Assembly (NCBI GenBank): GCA_027492675.1
Contig: JAPUEI010000077.1
Coordinates: forward strand, 1 to 54,726
Source: Propionibacteriaceae bacterium
Lineage (GTDB): Bacteria > Actinomycetota > Actinomycetes > Propionibacteriales > Propionibacteriaceae
Direction: 5' to 3'
DNA length: 54,726 nucleotides
Shown in pieces: positions 31,593 to 40,946 of this stretch; position 1 is the first letter of the stretch; each line of letters begins with the position of its first letter. The translations under genes and the position numbers were made by a program. The notes beneath the pieces were generated by a model. It was given only the letters and a program-made list of their open reading frames with translations, searched no databases and was not told the DNA's origin.

Positions 31593-32762
31593 CTAGACGC
31601 GGGCCGCGGATCCCGGATCCTGCAGCAGTCCGGCGAACGCCATGCGGGCCGCGCCGATCATGAGCAGGTCGTCGCCCAGCGCGGCGGCCGTGATCTTGAC
31701 GCTCTCGAGCGACGGAGCCAGCGCAGCGGCCGCGACGGCGGACTCGAGAACCTCCGGGTCGTACGCCAGCAGCGTCGCCAGGAAGCCGCCCAACGCGATC
31801 ACCTGCGGGTTGAAGATGTTGATCGCCGCGGCCAGGGCTGACCCGAGGTGGCCCAGCTGACGGTGGACGATCTTCCGGACCGGGGCGGAACGGTCCGCGA
31901 GCAAGGCTTCCGCGAACTGGGCCGGCTCCACGCTCTCGAGACCCAGCGCCTCGAGCAGCTCGAGCCTGGTGACCTCGGCCTCGAGCGTGCCGGAGATCCC
32001 CGCAGAGTCGACCGTGGCTGAGCTGGAGATGCGGATGTGGCCGAACTCGCCGGCATGTCCAGCCGTGCCACCGAGCAGCGTCCCGCCCGTGATGACACCG
32101 CCGCCGATGCCCGACGCGCCGCCATTGAGGTAGACCAAGTGCTGGGAGCCGCGGCCCGCGCCGAACTCATGCTCGGCCAGAGCACCGAGGGCCGCGTCGT
32201 TGGCCACGTGCACCGGGTAGCCGGTCGCCTCGGCGAGCGGCTCGGCGAAGGGCTCGTCGTGCCAGTTCAGATGGGGGGCATTGCGTACCAGACCGTCGCT
32301 GGTCCTGATCTGTCCCGGGACGGCCACGCCGATGCCGACCACGCGCATCGAGCCGAGCTCCATCGCCATGCCGGAGATGACCGCCGACGTGATGCTGAGC
32401 ACCTCAGCAGTTGTCGGGATCCGGTCGTACACATGGCGGATCACCCGCCGCACTCCCCCGTCGAGCCCGACCAGGCCGATGGTCAGCAGGTCGATCTCGG
32501 GGTTCACGGCGATCGCCGCGACCTCAGGTCGAAGGTGCGCCACCGGGCTGGGCCGACCGACCCGGCCCATCGTGTCCGGATCGCGCTCCTCCACGAGGCC
32601 CAGCTCACCGAGGTCGCCGACCAGGCTGCCGATCGTGGACCGGTTCCGGCCCGTACGCGTGGCGAGAGCGGCCCGCGACAGAGGGCCATTCCTGTACAAC
32701 AGGGTCAGGATCGCGGAGAGATTCGCCCGTCGAACGTCCTCGGCTGTCCCACCGATCGCCAC
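31593..32762 (-). CDS. ROK-family transcriptional regulator without the zinc motif
   Basis: The 389-aa NagC/XylR-type protein has an N-terminal winged helix at residues ~10-70 (LSRAALATRTGRNRSTIGSL). The ROK sugar-kinase fold follows with VGIGVAVPGQ, VHVANDAALGALAEHEFG, GSQHLVYLNGGASGIGGGV and GHAGEFGH. The ROK zinc motif CxCGxxGC after GEFGH is absent; the segment reads IRISSSATVDSAGISGTLEA with no Cys. The gene is 70 bp downstream of the sugar permease gene in the same orientation. It probably represses the upstream sugar importer and releases on binding its sugar. Confidence 0.9.
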   Translation of the reverse strand: MAIGGTAEDVRRANLSAILTLLYRNGPLSRAALATRTGRNRSTIGSLVGDLGELGLVEERDPDTMGRVGRPSPVAHLRPEVAAIAVNPEIDLLTIGLVGLDGGVRRVIRHVYDRIPTTAEVLSITSAVISGMAMELGSMRVVGIGVAVPGQIRTSDGLVRNAPHLNWHDEPFAEPLAEATGYPVHVANDAALGALAEHEFGAGRGSQHLVYLNGGASGIGGGVITGGTLLGGTAGHAGEFGHIRISSSATVDSAGISGTLEAEVTRLELLEALGLESVEPAQFAEALLADRSAPVRKIVHRQLGHLGSALAAAINIFNPQVIALGGFLATLLAYDPEVLESAVAAAALAPSLESVKITAAALGDDLLMIGAARMAFAGLLQDPGSAARV

Positions 32763-32832
32763 CTGCCGCCCCCCTTGTGAATCACTGTTCCGGTGAGCGG
32801 ATGTTACTGCCTGGCCATGTGCGTACGCGCCT

Positions 32833-34032
32833 TCAGCGCACCCCGCGCCGCTTGTTGACCAGGTCGAAAGCCACGGCCAGCAGCAGCACGAAGCCCTTGA
32901 TAGCCATCTGCCAGGCGGCGTCGACCGAAAGGATCGACAAGCCCATGTTCAACACGCCCATCACCAGGCCACCGATGACGGCGCCGGTGACCGTGCCGAC
33001 GCCACCTTGCACGGCCGCGCCACCGATGAACACCGCCGAGATGGCGTCAAGCTCGTAGTTCTGTCCCGCCGAGGCCACGGCACTGCCCGCACGCGAGCTG
33101 CTGACGACGCCGGCCAACGCCGCCAGTACGCCCATGTTGACGAAGATCAGGAAGTTGACGCGCCGGGTCTTCACGCCGCTCATGACCGCGGCGAACATGT
33201 TGCCGCCGAGGGCGTAGATGTGACGGCCGAACACCGTACGGGCCAGCACGAACGTGTACGCCAGCACGAGCACCGCGAGGATGATGAGGATGATCGGCGT
33301 GCCCGAGTAGTTGGCGAGCTGCCACGACACGGCCAGGATCGCGAAGATCGCGAGCGCCAGCTTGGCCCAGAACGACACCGCGCCCTCGACGGGCAGCAGC
33401 AGCTTGCGGCGGCCGTTGCGGGCCGTGATCTGCGCGACGACCAGTCCGACGCACGCCAGGACGGCCAGCGCGAGCGTGAGGATGTCCGTCCTGCCCGCCA
33501 TGCCCAGCCAGCTCGGCAGCCACCCGGCGCCGATGGCGATGAAGCCCTCCGGCAAGCCGCCGATCGTGCCGCCGTGGAGGAAGATCAGGGTCAGGCCGCG
33601 GAACAGCAGCATGCCGGCCAGCGTGACGATGAACGCCGGGATCTCCACGTACGCGATCCAGAATCCTTGCCACGCACCGACGAGCGCGCCCACCACGAGA
33701 GCGAGCAGCACGGCGACCCACCAGGACAGATGCCAGTTGTTCATGGCCAACGCGGCGATCGCACCGATCATCGCCACCACCGATCCGACTGACAGGTCGA
33801 TGTGACCGCCGATGATGACCATGACCATGCCGATGGCCAGGATGAGGACGTACGCGTTCTGCTGGATGAGGTTGTTGACGTTGCCCGGCATGAGCAGTCG
33901 ACCTCCGGTCAGCCCCTCGAACAGGAGGATGATCACGACGAGCGCGGCCAGGATCCCGTACTGACGCAGATCGAGCGCCAGTTTGCGCGCGCTCGGCCGG
34001 GTCTCAGTGTCTGACAGTGCCTCGGTGGTCAT
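32833..34032 (-). CDS. mmsB: Monosaccharide ABC permease (GguB/MmsB type)
   Basis: This 399-aa CUT2-class permease has about ten hydrophobic segments. Characteristic are [20 protein letters not shown] near residue 75, [20 protein letters not shown] near 130, [20 protein letters not shown] near 275 and the [20 protein letters not shown] end. The length near 400 aa, longer than RbsC, is typical of the multiple-monosaccharide transporters related to GguB. It overlaps the ATPase gene by ATGA at 34029. Confidence 0.93.
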   Translation of the reverse strand: MTTEALSDTETRPSARKLALDLRQYGILAALVVIILLFEGLTGGRLLMPGNVNNLIQQNAYVLILAIGMVMVIIGGHIDLSVGSVVAMIGAIAALAMNNWHLSWWVAVLLALVVGALVGAWQGFWIAYVEIPAFIVTLAGMLLFRGLTLIFLHGGTIGGLPEGFIAIGAGWLPSWLGMAGRTDILTLALAVLACVGLVVAQITARNGRRKLLLPVEGAVSFWAKLALAIFAILAVSWQLANYSGTPIILIILAVLVLAYTFVLARTVFGRHIYALGGNMFAAVMSGVKTRRVNFLIFVNMGVLAALAGVVSSSRAGSAVASAGQNYELDAISAVFIGGAAVQGGVGTVTGAVIGGLVMGVLNMGLSILSVDAAWQMAIKGFVLLLAVAFDLVNKRRGVR

Positions 34033-35573
34033 CGTGACGCTTCCTTTCCCATGGTCATGAGGTACATGAGGTTCTCCTGCGTGGCCTCCGCGCGCGGCAC
34101 GTCACCGGTGATGGCGCCCTCGGAGATGGTGTAGATCCGGTCGCACATGCCGAGCAGCTCGGGCAGCTCGGAGGAGATCATGACGACGGCCTTGCCTTGG
34201 CTGGCGAGCTGGTTGATGAGCCCGTAGATCTCGTACTTCGCCCCGACATCGATGCCGCGGGTGGGCTCGTCGAGGATGAGGACGTCCGGGCCGGACACGA
34301 GCCACTTGCTCAGGACGACCTTCTGCTGATTCCCGCCGGAGAGGCGACCGGTCACCTCGGACACACTGGGTGTCTTGATGTTCATGCTGCGCCGATAGTC
34401 GTCGGCGGACAGGTACTCCCGGTTGCGGTCGATCACGCCCCACGTGGCGAACCGGGCGAGCGCGACGGCCGAGATGTTGACCGCGATCGTGCCGATGAGG
34501 TTCAGCCCGTAGCGCTTGCGGTCCTCGGTGACGTACGCGATGCCGTGCGAGACCGCGTCATCGACCGTGCGGGTGCTGATCTCCGCGCCGTCTTTGAAGA
34601 CCTTGCCGGAGATACCCGTGCCCCAGAGCCGGCCGAAGAGGCTCATCGCCAGCTCTGTACGACCCGCGCCCATGAGCCCGGCGAACCCGACGATCTCGCC
34701 GGCGCGGACGGTGAACGTCGCGTGGTCGACGGCGACCCGCGTGGGATCGACCGGGTGATGCACGGTCCAGTCCTCGACGCGGAACTTCTCCTCGCCGATG
34801 ACAGGCTCCCTCGGCGGGAACAGGTTGTTGAGCTCGCGACCGACCATCGACCGGATGATCCGAGCCTCGGTGGCGTCGGGCCCGGACATGTCGATGGTCT
34901 CGATCGTCTTGCCGTCGCGGATGACCGTCACGCGGTCGGCGATCCGACGAATCTCGCGAAGCTTGTGGGAGATCATGATGCAGGTGATGCCGTGGTCGCG
35001 CATGCCGGCGATCAGGTCGAGCAGGTGGTCGGAGTCGGCGTCATTGAGGGCCGCCGTGGGCTCGTCGAGGATCAGCAGGGAGACGTCCTTGGCCATGGCT
35101 TTGGCGATCTCGACCAGCTGCTGCTTGCCCACACCGATCTGGAAGATCTTGGTGTCTGGGTTCTCGTCGAGGCCGACCCGCTTCAGCAGCTCGGCGGCCT
35201 CGATGGTGGTGCGGCCCCAGTCGATGACGCCCTTGGAGGAGCGCTCGTTGCCGACGAAGATGTTCTCCGCGATCGACTGCAGCGGGTTGAGCGCCAGCTC
35301 CTGATGGATGATCACGATCCCGGCCGCTTCGCTGGACTTGATGTCGCGGAACGTCGCCTCGGAGCCGTTGAGCTCGATCGTCCCCGAGTACGTGCCGTGC
35401 GGGTAGACGCCGCTCAGCACCTTCATCAGCGTGGACTTGCCGGCGCCGTTCTCACCGCAGATGGCGTGGACCTCACCCTTGACGACTTCGATGCTGACAT
35501 CGTCGAGAGCCCGTACGCCCCCGAAGGTCTTGGTGATGTTCGTCATCCGGAGCAGCGGGACGTTCTCACTCAT
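34029..35573 (-). CDS. mmsA: Monosaccharide ABC ATPase (GguA/MmsA type)
   Basis: The 514-aa protein has two fused ATPase domains. The first has Walker [10 protein letters not shown] (residue ~40), [12 protein letters not shown] and a [10 protein letters not shown] signature region. The second has a degenerate P-loop ([13 protein letters not shown]) with [15 protein letters not shown] and [14 protein letters not shown], the usual asymmetry in sugar importers of the XylG/RbsA/MglA class. It energises the neighbouring permease. A strong hairpin separates it from the binding-protein gene. Confidence 0.94.
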   Translation of the reverse strand: MSENVPLLRMTNITKTFGGVRALDDVSIEVVKGEVHAICGENGAGKSTLMKVLSGVYPHGTYSGTIELNGSEATFRDIKSSEAAGIVIIHQELALNPLQSIAENIFVGNERSSKGVIDWGRTTIEAAELLKRVGLDENPDTKIFQIGVGKQQLVEIAKAMAKDVSLLILDEPTAALNDADSDHLLDLIAGMRDHGITCIMISHKLREIRRIADRVTVIRDGKTIETIDMSGPDATEARIIRSMVGRELNNLFPPREPVIGEEKFRVEDWTVHHPVDPTRVAVDHATFTVRAGEIVGFAGLMGAGRTELAMSLFGRLWGTGISGKVFKDGAEISTRTVDDAVSHGIAYVTEDRKRYGLNLIGTIAVNISAVALARFATWGVIDRNREYLSADDYRRSMNIKTPSVSEVTGRLSGGNQQKVVLSKWLVSGPDVLILDEPTRGIDVGAKYEIYGLINQLASQGKAVVMISSELPELLGMCDRIYTISEGAITGDVPRAEATQENLMYLMTMGKEASR

Positions 35574-35604
35574 GGTTGTTACCTGGTTCTCACGTGAGTC
35601 GGGC

Positions 35605-35639
35605 CACTGAGGGGGCGGCGCATGGCCGCCCCCTCAGTG
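35605..35639 (-). terminator. 15-bp perfect hairpin between sugar-binding protein and ATPase genes
   Basis: CACTGAGGGGGCGGC (35605-35619) and GCCGCCCCCTCAGTG (35625-35639) pair perfectly around a 5-nt loop, 8 nt past the binding-protein stop. Such intercistronic stems protect the upstream message and reduce read-through, giving excess receptor over membrane components. Confidence 0.85.
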
Positions 35640-35646
35640 AGGAATG

Positions 35647-36768
35647 TCACAGACCGATGTCCGAGGCCTTCAGGAACCCGGAGTCGACCAGCTTGCTCTT
35701 GACGGTGTCCTTGGTGACGACCTCAGGCGTGAGGAGGAACGACGGGACGACCTTGACGCCGTTGTCGTACGTCTTCGTGTCGTTGACCGTGACCGTCTTG
35801 CCGCCCACGATCTCCTGGATCATCGAGAACACCTGGTCGCCCAGCTTGCGCGTGTCCTTCCAGACCGTCATCGACTGCTCGCCCGCGAGGATCGCCTTGA
35901 CGTTGGCCTTGTCGCCGTCCTGGCCGGTGACCAGCGGCCAGTCGGTCCCGACCTTGTAGCCGGCGGACTTCAGCGACGCCTCGATGCCGATGGCCAGCGA
36001 GTCGTTCGGCGACAGCACGGCCTGGACCTTCTTGCCGCCCGCGTAGTTGGACGACAGCCGGTTGTCCATCTCAGCCTGCGCCTTGTCGGATGCCCATGCG
36101 GGGATGCCGAGGGTGGTCCACTGGTCGTTCGACTTCGGGGACTTGCCGCTGGGGATCACGAGAGTGCCCTTGGTCACGTACGGGAGCAGAACGTCCCACG
36201 CGCCGGAGAAGAAGAACTTGGCGTTGTTGTCGTCAGGGCTGCCCGCGAAAGCCTCGAACGTGATCGGCGTGGTCGCCGTGTCGAGCTTGAGCTGGTCCTT
36301 CAGGAAGTTCCCCTGGAGCTGACCGACCTTGTAGTTGTCGAACGTCGCGTAGTAGTCGACGTTCGCGCTCTTGTTGATGAGGCGGTCGTACGCGATCACC
36401 TTGATCTGCTGCTTGCCGGCCTGCTCCAGCACCGGGCCGAGCGCCGTGCCGTCGATGGCGGCGATCACGAGGATCTTCGCGCCGCCGGCGATCTGGTTCT
36501 GGATCTGGCTGATCTGCTGGTCGACCTTGTTGTCCGCGTACTGGAGGTCGACGGTGCAGCCGGCGCCCTTCAGCTTGGACTGGAGCTGCTCGCCGTCGTT
36601 GATCCACCGCTCGAGCGTACGAGTCGGCATCGTGATGCCTACGTTGCACGCCACCGAGCCGCCACCGCTCGCTCCCGGGGCGGCCGTGTTGCTGGAGCTG
36701 CATGCCCCGAACGTGAGCGCGAGGGCCCCCGCCAGGGTGAGAGCTACGAATCGATTCTTCCGCGACAT
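35647..36768 (-). CDS. Monosaccharide-binding lipoprotein (ChvE/MmsE type)
   Basis: The 373-aa periplasmic-binding-protein-1 homologue has a lipoprotein signal (MSRKNRFVALTLAGALALTF, lipobox FGACSSS). The mature domain contains VGITMPTRTLERWINDGEQL, ILVIAAIDGTALGPVLEQAG, VIAYDRLI and the conserved FAGSPDDNNA. These are hallmarks of ChvE-type receptors for xylose, arabinose, galactose or glucose (family knowledge). ATG 36768 is preceded by GAGAGGA at 7 nt; the open frame to 37011 is not coding. It is the first gene of the importer operon. Confidence 0.94.
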   Translation of the reverse strand: MSRKNRFVALTLAGALALTFGACSSSNTAAPGASGGGSVACNVGITMPTRTLERWINDGEQLQSKLKGAGCTVDLQYADNKVDQQISQIQNQIAGGAKILVIAAIDGTALGPVLEQAGKQQIKVIAYDRLINKSANVDYYATFDNYKVGQLQGNFLKDQLKLDTATTPITFEAFAGSPDDNNAKFFFSGAWDVLLPYVTKGTLVIPSGKSPKSNDQWTTLGIPAWASDKAQAEMDNRLSSNYAGGKKVQAVLSPNDSLAIGIEASLKSAGYKVGTDWPLVTGQDGDKANVKAILAGEQSMTVWKDTRKLGDQVFSMIQEIVGGKTVTVNDTKTYDNGVKVVPSFLLTPEVVTKDTVKSKLVDSGFLKASDIGL

Positions 36769-36930
36769 GTCTGTCCTCTCTGATGCTGCCGCCGGCCATC
36801 CACCTGCGCACCACTTTGTGCGCCGGGATCGGGAGGGTCCGCCATGGACTCCTTTTTGTTGCCAACAGCAACCTAAGCCTTGTCGAGACGGCGCGGCAAC
36901 GAAGACTGCGTAACGATCCGATAACGCGAG

Positions 36931-36975
36931 TCTATATGGGGTGCCGCGCAACGTTTGAACCGTGCCTTGAAACGT
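36931..36975 (-). promoter_or_regulatory. Promoter and overlapping operator of the monosaccharide importer
   Basis: On the minus strand the -35 TTCAAA (36959-36954) and -10 TATAGA (36936-36931) are 17 bp apart. An inverted repeat with 9-bp arms, ACGTTTGAA (36951-36959) and TTGAAACGT (36967-36975), one mismatch, covers the -35. It is a good candidate site for the ROK repressor. The transcript would have a leader of about 155 nt, with a further inverted repeat GTTGC/GCAAC at 36858-36872. Confidence 0.6.
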
Positions 36976-37019
36976 GTCAGATGCTGGCGAGACCATCCCG
37001 GTCGCTGCCATACGTTTGT

Positions 37020-37041
37020 ACTGACAACATTATGAGTCAGT
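37020..37041. promoter_or_regulatory. Palindrome around a TATAAT-like box in the 335-bp gap
   Basis: ACTGAC (37020-37025) and GTCAGT (37036-37041) flank CATAAT read on the minus strand (37034-37029). This could be a second repressible promoter for the importer, lying 250 bp upstream of its start. No matching -35 was found, so this is tentative. The rest of 36769-37103 contains no gene. Confidence 0.35.
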
Positions 37042-37103
37042 GGGCCGTGCGCCGGTCACGAAGGCTCTGGTCAGGGACGACGAGCCCGCGGATCAGCGGA
37101 ATG

Positions 37104-38027
37104 TCACCGCGCGAGGATGACGTCCATGGCCTCGGCCGTGCGCAGCGCCGACCGCCCGGTGCTGGGGCAGGAGCCCCTCCCCCGCAGCTCGTCGAGGATC
37201 GTCGCGACCAGCGGGCCGTGCACGTGCGGCGGGTCCGGCGCTTCGTACGAGACCGTCTCATGGCCCGTCGCCACGGTGATCGGCGTCGGGGTGAAGCTGG
37301 AGAACGTCAGGCTGCCCTCTGTGCCGGCGATGACCGTCTCCTCGATCGAGTCGGCGGTGCCGAACGTCCAGGAACCGGATCCGAGCGCGTCACCGAACCG
37401 GTAGCTCGCCGCCACGGCGTGCAGGTCTCCAGTAGCCACGCCCGCGACGTTCGATGCCGGTCCGAGCAGGTGGTCGAGCACGTCGAGCGTGTGGCAGGCC
37501 GTCTCGTAGAACTCGCCGCCGCGGTTGCGTTCGGGGTCCCAGCGCCAGCCCGTGAAGTCGGCGGGCTTGCGCCACACCGTGTCCACCGACAGGGGGCGTC
37601 CGATCGCTCCGGCTTGGAGCAGCTCTCGTACCTTCACGAACCGGGGAAGAGCACGGCGGTAGTAGGCAACCCAGAGGTGGACGCCGGCCTGCTCGGCGGC
37701 ATCGACCATGGTGCGGCCCTCGGTGGCCGACATCGCCAGCGGCTTCTCCACCAGCACGTGCTTGCCGGCCCGTGCGGCCGCGATCGCGTACGCGGCGTGC
37801 GAGTCGGTGGGGGTCGCGACGTACACACAGCTGACCTCGGGGTCATCGATCACGGCCTGAGCGTCAGTCGACCAGCGCGCCACGCCGTGGCGGTCCGCGA
37901 AGTCGCGCGCTCGGGCGGCATCGCGCCGCATGACGTGCACCACATCGGAGTCGTCGGCCCGGAAGATGACGGGAGCCGACTTCCGCTCGGTGACGTCGCC
38001 GACACCGATGACACCCCAGCCGATCAA
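37104..38027 (-). CDS. Gfo/Idh/MocA-family oxidoreductase
   Basis: The 307-aa NAD(P)-dependent dehydrogenase acts on sugars or polyols. It has the Rossmann motif GVIGVGDVTERKSAPVI, the VATPTDSHA nucleotide loop, the EKPLA lysine motif (residues ~92-96) and the C-terminal FYETACHTLDVLDHLLGP with the His of the catalytic region. It starts at TTG 38027, 2 nt after the stop of the preceding small gene, so translation is likely coupled. It stands next to the monosaccharide importer and may oxidise its substrate (inference). Confidence 0.9.
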   Translation of the reverse strand: MIGWGVIGVGDVTERKSAPVIFRADDSDVVHVMRRDAARARDFADRHGVARWSTDAQAVIDDPEVSCVYVATPTDSHAAYAIAAARAGKHVLVEKPLAMSATEGRTMVDAAEQAGVHLWVAYYRRALPRFVKVRELLQAGAIGRPLSVDTVWRKPADFTGWRWDPERNRGGEFYETACHTLDVLDHLLGPASNVAGVATGDLHAVAASYRFGDALGSGSWTFGTADSIEETVIAGTEGSLTFSSFTPTPITVATGHETVSYEAPDPPHVHGPLVATILDELRGRGSCPSTGRSALRTAEAMDVILAR

Positions 38028-38029
38028 GC

Positions 38030-38332
38030 TCAGGACACCTTGCCCATCGGCGCTCCGAGGAACTCGACACGAACCCTGGTCGTGAGGTGCTCGACCTGGG
38101 ACAGCAACCTGTCCGTGCTCTCGTGGGCTTCGTGGAACTCGTGCGCGTCGCGACTCTCGTACACCTCGTAGAAGACCCGCGACAGCGGCGCATCCTCCAC
38201 CGTGTGCACCGCGTAGACGAGGGTTCCCGGCTCGTCATCCTTGACGCCGGCCAATGCCACCGCTGTCAGCTCGTCGAACCGAGCAGCCGCCTGAGCGTCC
38301 TTGAGATCGAACCTCACTGAGATCGCGAACAT
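38030..38332 (-). CDS. Antibiotic-biosynthesis-monooxygenase-like (YgiN-type) protein
   Basis: The 100-aa protein has the ferredoxin-like dimeric barrel pattern MFAISVRFDLKDAQAAARFD, EPGTLVYAVHTVEDAP, VFYEVYESRDAHEFHEAHES, the standard ABM/YgiN arrangement with the E-x-Y-x-S-x-x-A-x-x-x-H segment. Members include small monooxygenases and isomerase- or mutarotase-like partners of sugar genes. It is coupled to the dehydrogenase gene that follows. Confidence 0.85.
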   Translation of the reverse strand: MFAISVRFDLKDAQAAARFDELTAVALAGVKDDEPGTLVYAVHTVEDAPLSRVFYEVYESRDAHEFHEAHESTDRLLSQVEHLTTRVRVEFLGAPMGKVS

Positions 38333-38408
38333 ATCGACAACCCTAGCCGCGTGAAGGGGCGCGTGGTCCCGAGAACTGACTCTCCTCATCACCTGCGAGA
38401 CTGGCCGT

Positions 38409-39269
38409 ATGTGGCTGCCGTACGCGCTCGGGTCGGCGCTGTTCGCCGGGCTGACCGCGATCCTGGCGAAGGTGGGAATCCGGCACACGCCCTCGCATCT
38501 GGCGACCGCGATCCGTACGGCGATCGTGCTGGTGCTGGCCTGGCTCGTGGTCGCGATCGTGGGCTCGGCCCCCACGATCCGCAGCCTGTCGACCACCACG
38601 TGGGTGTTCCTGGGCCTGTCCGGACTCGCGACGGGCGCATCGTGGCTGTGCTACTTCCGGGCCCTGCAACTCGCCGACGTGAACCAGGTCGCCCCCGTCG
38701 ACAAGGCGAGCATCATCCTCACGGTGCTGTTCGCCATCGGCTTCCTCGGCGAGACGTCCAGCCTCGCTCTCCGGCTGGTCGGCATCACGGTGATCGGCGT
38801 CGGGACGTACCTCATGATCGAACGTACGAAGCCCACGGCGGAGACCCGGAACAGGACCTGGCTGCTGTACGGGACCGGCTCGGCCGTGTTCGCCGCGTTG
38901 ACGTCGATCCTCGGCAAGGTCGGGATCACCGGCGTGGAGTCCAACCTCGGCACCGCGCTGCGTACGGTCGTCGTCCTCGTGATGGCGTGGATCGTGGTGT
39001 ACGTATCGGGCCAGCAGCGCCAGCTCCGTACGATCCCGCGGCGCGACCTCGTGTTCATCGCGCTGTCCGCCGTCGCCACCGGCGCCTCGTGGCTCTGCTA
39101 CTACCGCGCGTTGCAGGTCGGCCCGGCCAGCCTGGTCGCGCCGATCGACAAGCTGAGCATCGTCGTCACCGTGGCGTTCGCCACGTTCGTGCTCCATGAG
39201 AAGCTCGGCCGCCGCGCTCTGCTGGGCCTGGTGCTCATCGTGGCGGGCACCCTCGTCATGCTGCTGTGA
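38409..39269 (+). CDS. EamA/DMT-family transporter
   Basis: The 286-aa protein has ten hydrophobic helices in two EamA repeats. The repeats are still alike in sequence: GASWLCYFRALQLADVNQVA at residues ~78-97 and GASWLCYYRALQVGPASLVA at ~224-243, evidence of internal duplication. DMT transporters export small metabolites; the substrate is unknown. GAGACT lies 6 nt before the ATG with no Shine-Dalgarno, so it is perhaps leaderless. Confidence 0.92.
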   Translation: MWLPYALGSALFAGLTAILAKVGIRHTPSHLATAIRTAIVLVLAWLVVAIVGSAPTIRSLSTTTWVFLGLSGLATGASWLCYFRALQLADVNQVAPVDKASIILTVLFAIGFLGETSSLALRLVGITVIGVGTYLMIERTKPTAETRNRTWLLYGTGSAVFAALTSILGKVGITGVESNLGTALRTVVVLVMAWIVVYVSGQQRQLRTIPRRDLVFIALSAVATGASWLCYYRALQVGPASLVAPIDKLSIVVTVAFATFVLHEKLGRRALLGLVLIVAGTLVMLL

Positions 39270-39295
39270 CTCCCGGCAGGCCCTGCCCCAGTCGC

Positions 39296-39301
39296 TAGGC
39301 T
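39296..39301 (+). promoter_or_regulatory. -10 box of a leaderless promoter (2-hydroxyacid dehydrogenase-like gene)
   Basis: TAGGCT is followed by 7 nt and then ATG 39309, identical in sequence and spacing to the aldo/keto reductase promoter. No Shine-Dalgarno is present. Confidence 0.6.
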
Positions 39302-39308
39302 CGCGACC

Positions 39309-40148
39309 ATGACCCAACTCGCCCGAATCGGCGGCCTTCCGCTGCGACCCGCGGAGCTCGACACACTGGCTGCGCTCGCCGGCGGCACGCTGGAGGAGGC
39401 GACCGCGGAGACGGAGTGCGCACTGATCTCGACGGGCCGGGCGCTGACCGGCGAGGACCTCGACGCCCTGCCGCGCCTGCGGCACCTGGCGGTGTGCGGC
39501 ACGTCGTACGGGCGCATCGACCTCAACGCCTTGGCCGCCCGCGGCGTGACCACGTCGAACGTCGTCGACTACAGCGACGAGACCACCGCCGAGGTGATCT
39601 TCATGCAGCTGGTGTCGGTGAGCCGCGGATACGGGAACGTGCAGTGGCGCGCTGAACCGCACGAGCTGTACGGCACGCGCCTCCTCGTCGTCGGGCTCGG
39701 CGCGTTGGGGGCGTCGGTGGCCCGGCTCGGTCTGGCGTACGGGATGGCGGTGTCGCACCTGTCGCGCTCGCCCAAGCCGGAATGGGAGGCCCGCGGGGTG
39801 GCTCGGGCGGATGCCGCGACGGCGTTCGCCTCTGCTGACGTGGTGGTGCTCACCGGCCCGACGGACGTCGTGGTCGCCACCGCCGAGCGTCTCGCCCAGC
39901 TCCGTGACGCCATCCTGGTGCAGGCGTCGGTCGGCCACGTCACCGACGAGGTGGCGTTCCGGAACTGGATCGACCGCGGCGACAACTGCGCCGTCTTCGA
40001 CCTGGTGGCCGGCGAGGACACGTACGAGGCGTACTCCCAGCATCCCCGCGTCGTCTTCCCCCGGGCAATCTCGGGGTACAGCGACGAGTCGCGACAGCGG
40101 CTTGGCGAGCAGGTCGTTGCGAACGTACGCGCGGCGATGGGCATCTGA
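39309..40148 (+). CDS. 2-hydroxyacid-dehydrogenase-like protein with lost catalytic residues
   Basis: The 279-aa protein has the D-isomer 2-hydroxyacid dehydrogenase fold: a short N-terminal substrate domain, the NAD motif GLGALGASVARLGLAYGM (residues ~127-144), and the rear segments. The usual catalytic positions have changed: the TARG Arg region reads QASVGHV, and the TPHIAG His region reads FPRAISGY, with Arg for His. It is also about 40-50 residues shorter than typical members. It may bind NAD but lack classical activity, or catalyse something different. Confidence 0.8.
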   Translation: MTQLARIGGLPLRPAELDTLAALAGGTLEEATAETECALISTGRALTGEDLDALPRLRHLAVCGTSYGRIDLNALAARGVTTSNVVDYSDETTAEVIFMQLVSVSRGYGNVQWRAEPHELYGTRLLVVGLGALGASVARLGLAYGMAVSHLSRSPKPEWEARGVARADAATAFASADVVVLTGPTDVVVATAERLAQLRDAILVQASVGHVTDEVAFRNWIDRGDNCAVFDLVAGEDTYEAYSQHPRVVFPRAISGYSDESRQRLGEQVVANVRAAMGI

Positions 40149-40174
40149 GGGCCGCTTAGCGTCCGCTGCCGCGC

Positions 40175-40194
40175 CGGATCTCTGCCAAGATCCG
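40175..40194. terminator. Hairpin between convergent genes
   Basis: CGGATCT-CTGCCA-AGATCCG is a perfect 7-bp stem with a 6-nt loop, 27 bp after the 2-hydroxyacid dehydrogenase-like gene and before the convergent glycosylase-like gene. There is no T tract. The rest of 40149-40283 holds no gene. Confidence 0.5.
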
Positions 40195-40283
40195 ACCTGC
40201 ACGACCGCTTCGACCGCCTCCGTGAACGGATCATGGCGGAAAACGGGCATCCATCGCGATGCGTGCGAATCGCGGGGGCGCCG

Positions 40284-40937
40284 TCAGACTGCCGCCCACT
40301 CGAATGCAGCTCGCGACTCGCACCGATTGCGCAACTGGTTGTAAGCCAAGGGCGAGGTATGCGGACAGCTCCTCAACTGGACGCCTTCTGGTATCGATGC
40401 TCCCATGGCGCGATCCCAGGCCTCCTGAGCAGCTCTTCCGAGCAGAAGCACCTTCTCGACCCTCGGCAGGAGCTGCATCAGCTCACGAACGTAGATGGTC
40501 GCCAATTTGGCCTCTGCCACGAGGGTTCGAGGGCGGCCGCCGACGAAGAGATCCGGGTCGCGCACCCACCAAGGAACGACATTCCACGGGACCACCTTGT
40601 CGTAGTCCAGGCCAACGAGGTCACAGATGGTCGACGTGTTGTGAGCGGTGCGGTCGTTGTTGTCGCGACTGATCATCCGCGACCCCTTCTGTGCCACCTC
40701 GGAGGGGTCCTGCTGAAGCAGGAGAACCCGTGCCCGACTGCCTCCCGCTCGAGGATCGAAGTACGGCACCTTCTTCCCGGTGTCCTCCGCGATCCGATCA
40801 ACCCAGGCATTCAACTCCACGACGTGCGGCTCGTCCTTGCGCGAATGACGAGCCGCAACCGATCCGGGGAAGAACGCATCGTCCAACAACGTCCCCAGAT
40901 CGAACGCGACCTTGTTCCTGACCCCGGACGGGTACAC
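40284..40937 (-). CDS. Uracil-DNA glycosylase superfamily-like protein
   Basis: The 217-aa protein shows a UDG-like core: the nucleotide-pocket motif VLLLQQDPSEVAQKGSRMIS (residues ~72-91), Asn/Trp-rich WNVVPWW, and the C-terminal SCPHTSPLAYNQL, whose His-x-Ser-Pro matches the base-flipping loop HPSPL. It lacks the four Cys of the iron-sulphur UDGs of families 4 and 5. It starts at GTG 40937, 9 nt after the stop of the Nfn-like gene, with GAGG at 7 nt, so it is probably the last gene of that operon. Activity on uracil is not established. Confidence 0.8.
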   Translation of the reverse strand: MYPSGVRNKVAFDLGTLLDDAFFPGSVAARHSRKDEPHVVELNAWVDRIAEDTGKKVPYFDPRAGGSRARVLLLQQDPSEVAQKGSRMISRDNNDRTAHNTSTICDLVGLDYDKVVPWNVVPWWVRDPDLFVGGRPRTLVAEAKLATIYVRELMQLLPRVEKVLLLGRAAQEAWDRAMGASIPEGVQLRSCPHTSPLAYNQLRNRCESRAAFEWAAV

Positions 40938-40946
40938 GCGCCGACC

